Positions 14,385-15,219 of a DNA stretch of 15,219 nucleotides are shown one piece after another. The notes below the pieces were generated by a model. That model saw nothing but the letters and a program-made list of their open reading frames with translations. It did no database searches and was not told the DNA's origin. Every line of letters starts with the position of its first letter. Position 1 is the first letter of the stretch. This stretch comes from Actinomycetes bacterium (GTDB lineage: Bacteria; Actinomycetota; Actinomycetes; Actinomycetales; Actinomycetaceae). The stretch spans positions 1 through 15,219 of the forward strand of contig JAEWHO010000021.1 of NCBI GenBank assembly GCA_023387755.1. The letters are read 5' to 3'. The position numbers and the translations under genes are program-made.

Positions 14385-15219
14385 ACCGATGGCTTCTGGT
14401 TAAAGGCCACCGCTCCAGCATGCTCTGCCTCCAGCTCACTGGGGTCGAGAGCTGGCACCGTGACGTGAGAGATTAGCGGGTGGTGGGGCCGTTTATCGGC
14501 CTCTTGACTGGCAACCAGGATCTCGTGCATCTTCTCGCCCGGGCGCAGACCCGTGAATTTGATTTCGATATTCTTCCCGGACAGCGCGATCATCTTCTTG
14601 GCGACGTCGAGAATCTTAATCGGCGAACCCATATCCAAAATCATGCATTCACCGGAGGTGGCTATCGCCCCGGCCTGAATCACCAGGGAACAGGCCTCAG
14701 GGATGGTCATAAAGTAGCGTGTAATATCCGGGTGCGTGACCGTCAGCGGGCCGCCGTCCTCGATCTGCCGGCGGAAGGTGTGCAGCATCGAGCCGCGCGA
14801 TCCGAGCACGTTGCCAAAACGCACGGAGACGAAAACGCCCGGGGTCTGCGCCGAATGCCAGGCGGTCAGCCGTTCCGCCAGACGCTTGGTGCGGCCCAGT
14901 ACCGAAGTGGGGTCAGCGGCCTTATCGGTGGAGATATTGACGAAGGTGCCCACCTTATATTCGGCGGCGAGCTCCAGCAGGTTCAGCGAGCCGAGGACAT
15001 TCGTCTTCCAGCCCTCTTCCGGATACTGCTCCAGCATCGGCAGGTGTTTGAGGGCGGCAGTGTGGAAGATGACGTCCGGATGATGGGTCTCAAATACCGC
15101 CCGCAAGGCCTCTTTATCGCGGATATCGCATAGCACCATGTCGTTGGTGTCCAGCAGACCCTGGTGGTAAATATCCAGCTGCACCCCGTGCAGAGCGGAC
15201 TCATCGCGGTCAAGCAGGA
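14381..15219 (-). CDS. Nucleotide-sugar 4,6-dehydratase, PglF/CapD-like (5' partial)
   Basis: The frame is open at the right edge, so the N-terminus, including any membrane helices and the start of the NAD-binding fold, is missing; about 279 residues are visible. The visible part begins with LLDRDESALHGVQLD, a conserved segment of the PglF/CapD/FlaA1 family. The SDR core follows: HTAALKHLPMLE, then STDKAADPTSVLGRTKRLAE. Here the usual catalytic Y-x3-K is replaced by L-x3-K and the T-D-K motif is present, as in UDP-GlcNAc 4,6-dehydratases of this class (often Met at that position). KFTGLRPGEKMHE is the typical C-terminal sugar-binding segment. The product would be a UDP-4-keto-6-deoxy-HexNAc, the substrate for the aminotransferase encoded at 2743-3894. 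Stereochemistry (retaining or C5-inverting) cannot be decided here. Confidence 0.93.
   Translation of the reverse strand, partial: LLDRDESALHGVQLDIYHQGLLDTNDMVLCDIRDKEALRAVFETHHPDVIFHTAALKHLPMLEQYPEEGWKTNVLGSLNLLELAAEYKVGTFVNISTDKAADPTSVLGRTKRLAERLTAWHSAQTPGVFVSVRFGNVLGSRGSMLHTFRRQIEDGGPLTVTHPDITRYFMTIPEACSLVIQAGAIATSGECMILDMGSPIKILDVAKKMIALSGKNIEIKFTGLRPGEKMHEILVASQEADKRPHHPLISHVTVPALDPSELEAEHAGAVAFNQKPSV

Noticed and set aside
1..15219. Search for insertion sequences, CRISPR arrays, tRNA genes and phage attachment sites
   Set aside because: No transposase-like protein, regularly spaced repeats, cloverleaf-like sequence or tRNA-end direct repeats were seen by eye. The split layout of the glycan genes is therefore not explained by a visible mobile element.

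Overview
The window looks like part of a cell-surface polysaccharide (capsule or cell-wall glycopolymer) locus of a Gram-positive actinobacterium, with the ilvBNC branched-chain amino acid operon embedded in it. Moderately high GC, frequent GTG starts, an LCP-family glycopolymer transferase and an ilvBNC operon with a Val/Leu/Ile leader peptide all fit Actinomycetales. The protein style suggests the Actinomycetaceae, but that is an impression, not a computed placement.

Layout. (1) At 1-1791 (+) are the 3' end of a family-2 glycosyltransferase and an O-antigen ligase/polymerase-type membrane protein. (2) At 1655-5007 (-), reading right to left, are a fused degenerate nucleotidyltransferase/PqqD-like protein, a DegT/DnrJ sugar aminotransferase of the PglE type and a GT4 glycosyltransferase. 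The 3' end of the GT4 gene overlaps the ligase gene tail-to-tail by 137 bp. (3) At 5008-5326 is a regulatory stretch with a 16-codon leader peptide (MLGILVVVVLPRGCVS) and a terminator/antiterminator attenuator. (4) At 5327-8682 (+) are ilvB, ilvN and ilvC, closed by a 13-bp perfect hairpin. (5) At 8793-9788 (+) is an LCP transferase. (6) At 9798-10385 (-) and 10506-12023 (+) are a divergent low-molecular-weight tyrosine phosphatase and a fused Wzz/BY-kinase, the usual phospho-switch pair for polysaccharide chain control; the kinase gene ends in a strong terminator. (7) At 12088-15219 (-), right to left, is a tightly packed operon: a nucleotide-sugar 4,6-dehydratase (cut by the window edge), a PglC-type initiating phosphoglycosyl transferase, an ATP-grasp ligase and a HAD phosphatase.

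How it may work together (inference). Dehydratase and aminotransferase would make a UDP-2-acetamido-4-amino-2,4,6-trideoxy sugar. The phosphoglycosyl transferase would load it on undecaprenyl phosphate, the GT4 and GT2 enzymes would extend it, and the polymerase/ligase would assemble it. The BY-kinase/phosphatase pair would control chain length and the LCP protein would attach the polymer to peptidoglycan. No PglD-like N-acetyltransferase is visible, so the 4-amino group may stay free or be modified by something else, possibly the ATP-grasp ligase. The least understood parts are the nucleotidyltransferase-PqqD fusion and the ATP-grasp/HAD pair. The clearest regulatory element is the ilv attenuator.
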